Assembly (NCBI GenBank): GCA_031279735.1
Contig: JAITHX010000131.1
Location: forward strand, 1 to 5,964
DNA: 5,964 nt
Source of the DNA: Prevotellaceae bacterium
GTDB taxonomy: Bacteria; Bacteroidota; Bacteroidia; Bacteroidales; UBA932
Direction of reading: 5' to 3'
Notes under the pieces: generated by a model
Databases searched by the model: none
The model's input: the letters and a program-made list of their open reading frames with translations, nothing else
Told to the model about the DNA's origin: nothing
Shown: positions 5,608 through 5,964 of the stretch, in pieces
Layout: each line of letters begins with the position of its first letter
Position numbering within the stretch: the stretch's first letter is position 1
Position numbers and translations under genes: made by a program

Positions 5608-5662
5608 CGAAGACCAAGCGAAGCCTATACGAAGCTCAAGCGAAGCTAAGACGAAGCTAAGA
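5608..5662 (+). repeat. 11-bp tandem repeat, five units
   Basis: CGAAG recurs with an exact 11-bp period at 5608, 5619, 5630, 5641 and 5652. The units are CGAAGACCAAG, CGAAGCCTATA, CGAAGCTCAAG, CGAAGCTAAGA and CGAAGCTAAGA, and a decayed sixth unit starts CGAC at 5663. The last two units are identical and the similarity falls toward the 5' side, which suggests recent duplication at the 3' end. The period is not a multiple of three, which fits non-coding DNA. Confidence 0.85.
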
Positions 5663-5913
5663 CGACAACATTTGCACTCACAGCGCATTGCAGTCGGAAG
5701 GGCGAACAGCACAAAGCGAATCACATTGGAACACCGCTGATTGCAAAAACCGGAAATCTTAATCCGAAATATCCGGATCATGCCGAAAAACATGTACGCC
5801 TCAAGAGAATTTTTCCGCCAAACCGATGTTTCCCGAAAATATAACCCCTTAAATCCGCAAGTATTTTTATATTTCACTATAAATAAACACATTAAAGGAA
5901 ATATTCATCACCT

Positions 5914-5959
5914 GTTTTGGTGCGGCACATGGACTGACGAGAGCTTTCCGCAACAAAAC
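5914..5959 (+). other. Long stem-loop at the window edge, possible structured RNA leader
   Basis: GTTTTGGTGCGG (5914-5925) pairs with CCGCAACAAAAC (5948-5959) at 11 of 12 positions; the only mismatch is G5920 against A5953. The loop is 22 nt (5926-5947). It has no U run and follows an AT-rich, promoter-like stretch, so it could be the start of an RNA leader or riboswitch cut off by the window edge. I compared it by memory with cobalamin, SAM, TPP and ZTP riboswitches and found no match. Confidence 0.45.
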
Positions 5960-5964
5960 CGAAA

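Larger units (their letters stand above)
5499..5964. other. Non-coding end region without a convincing gene
   Basis: This is 466 bases in which I find no supportable gene on either strand. The open frames here (72 codons on the plus strand from a GTG, 110 codons on the minus strand) cross the tandem repeat, resemble nothing known and lack start signals. The stretch from about 5840 to 5905 is very AT-rich, as expected of a promoter region, but no full TAnnTTTG box is seen. A tandem repeat and a terminal stem-loop are listed separately. A gene or structured leader may begin just beyond the window. Confidence 0.55.

Noticed and set aside
5522..5740. 72-codon plus-strand frame starting with GTG
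   Set aside because: It crosses the 11-bp repeat, which is out of phase with codons, and has low-complexity content and no homology that I recognise.
5560..5892. 110-codon open frame on the minus strand
   Set aside because: Cys- and Phe-rich product with no recognisable domain. It runs through the 11-bp tandem repeat and through an AT-rich region, with no promoter or start signal.
5934..5964. Hammerhead ribozyme core (CTGACGA at 5934-5940 and CGAAA at 5960-5964)
   Set aside because: The bases between them do not form stem II beyond one closing pair, and the strong 5914-5925/5948-5959 stem conflicts with a hammerhead fold.

Overview
The window looks like a chromosomal segment from a member of the Bacteroidota, most likely Bacteroidales. 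The evidence is a good tRNA promoter of the Bacteroidota type (TTTG, 19 bp, TAnnTTTG), start codons with no clear Shine-Dalgarno sequence, a tRNA without an encoded CCA end, and the gene order small coiled-coil protein, zapA, 6S-like RNA, rny. The genus cannot be named from this sequence.

Left part (1-1688, minus strand). A tRNA-Val(GAC) gene is followed after only 26 nt by a FucP-type sugar:H+ symporter gene. A single promoter just upstream of the tRNA may drive both. The symporter gene ends at 184, and a small GC hairpin followed by a U run (72-52) can terminate it. The first 50 bases carry short GC-rich direct repeats, and an intergenic repeat fragment lies at 139-172.

Middle (1689-2850, plus strand). 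A 124-bp divergent intergenic region separates the tRNA from a DUF1848 protein gene. DUF1848 is an uncharacterised family, and this member has a radical-SAM-like CX3CX2C cysteine cluster at its C-terminus.

Right part (2992-5377, plus strand). A small coiled-coil protein overlaps zapA by 4 bp (ATGA). Next comes a ~197-nt structured RNA that reads as 6S RNA, ending in a U7 run, and then rny, encoding the membrane-anchored endoribonuclease RNase Y. This joins a cell-division module (ZapA and a probable ZapB-like partner), a global regulator of RNA polymerase (6S RNA) and the main mRNA-decay initiator of organisms that use RNase Y. A strong hairpin terminator follows rny.

The last ~515 bases hold no convincing gene. 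They contain a second copy of the left-hand intergenic repeat, here with a perfect 10-bp hairpin, a five-unit 11-bp tandem repeat, and a long stem-loop that runs up to the window edge. No mobile element, CRISPR array or obvious defence system is present. The most novel material is the DUF1848 protein, the 6S-like RNA locus and the unexplained structured elements in the last 500 bases.
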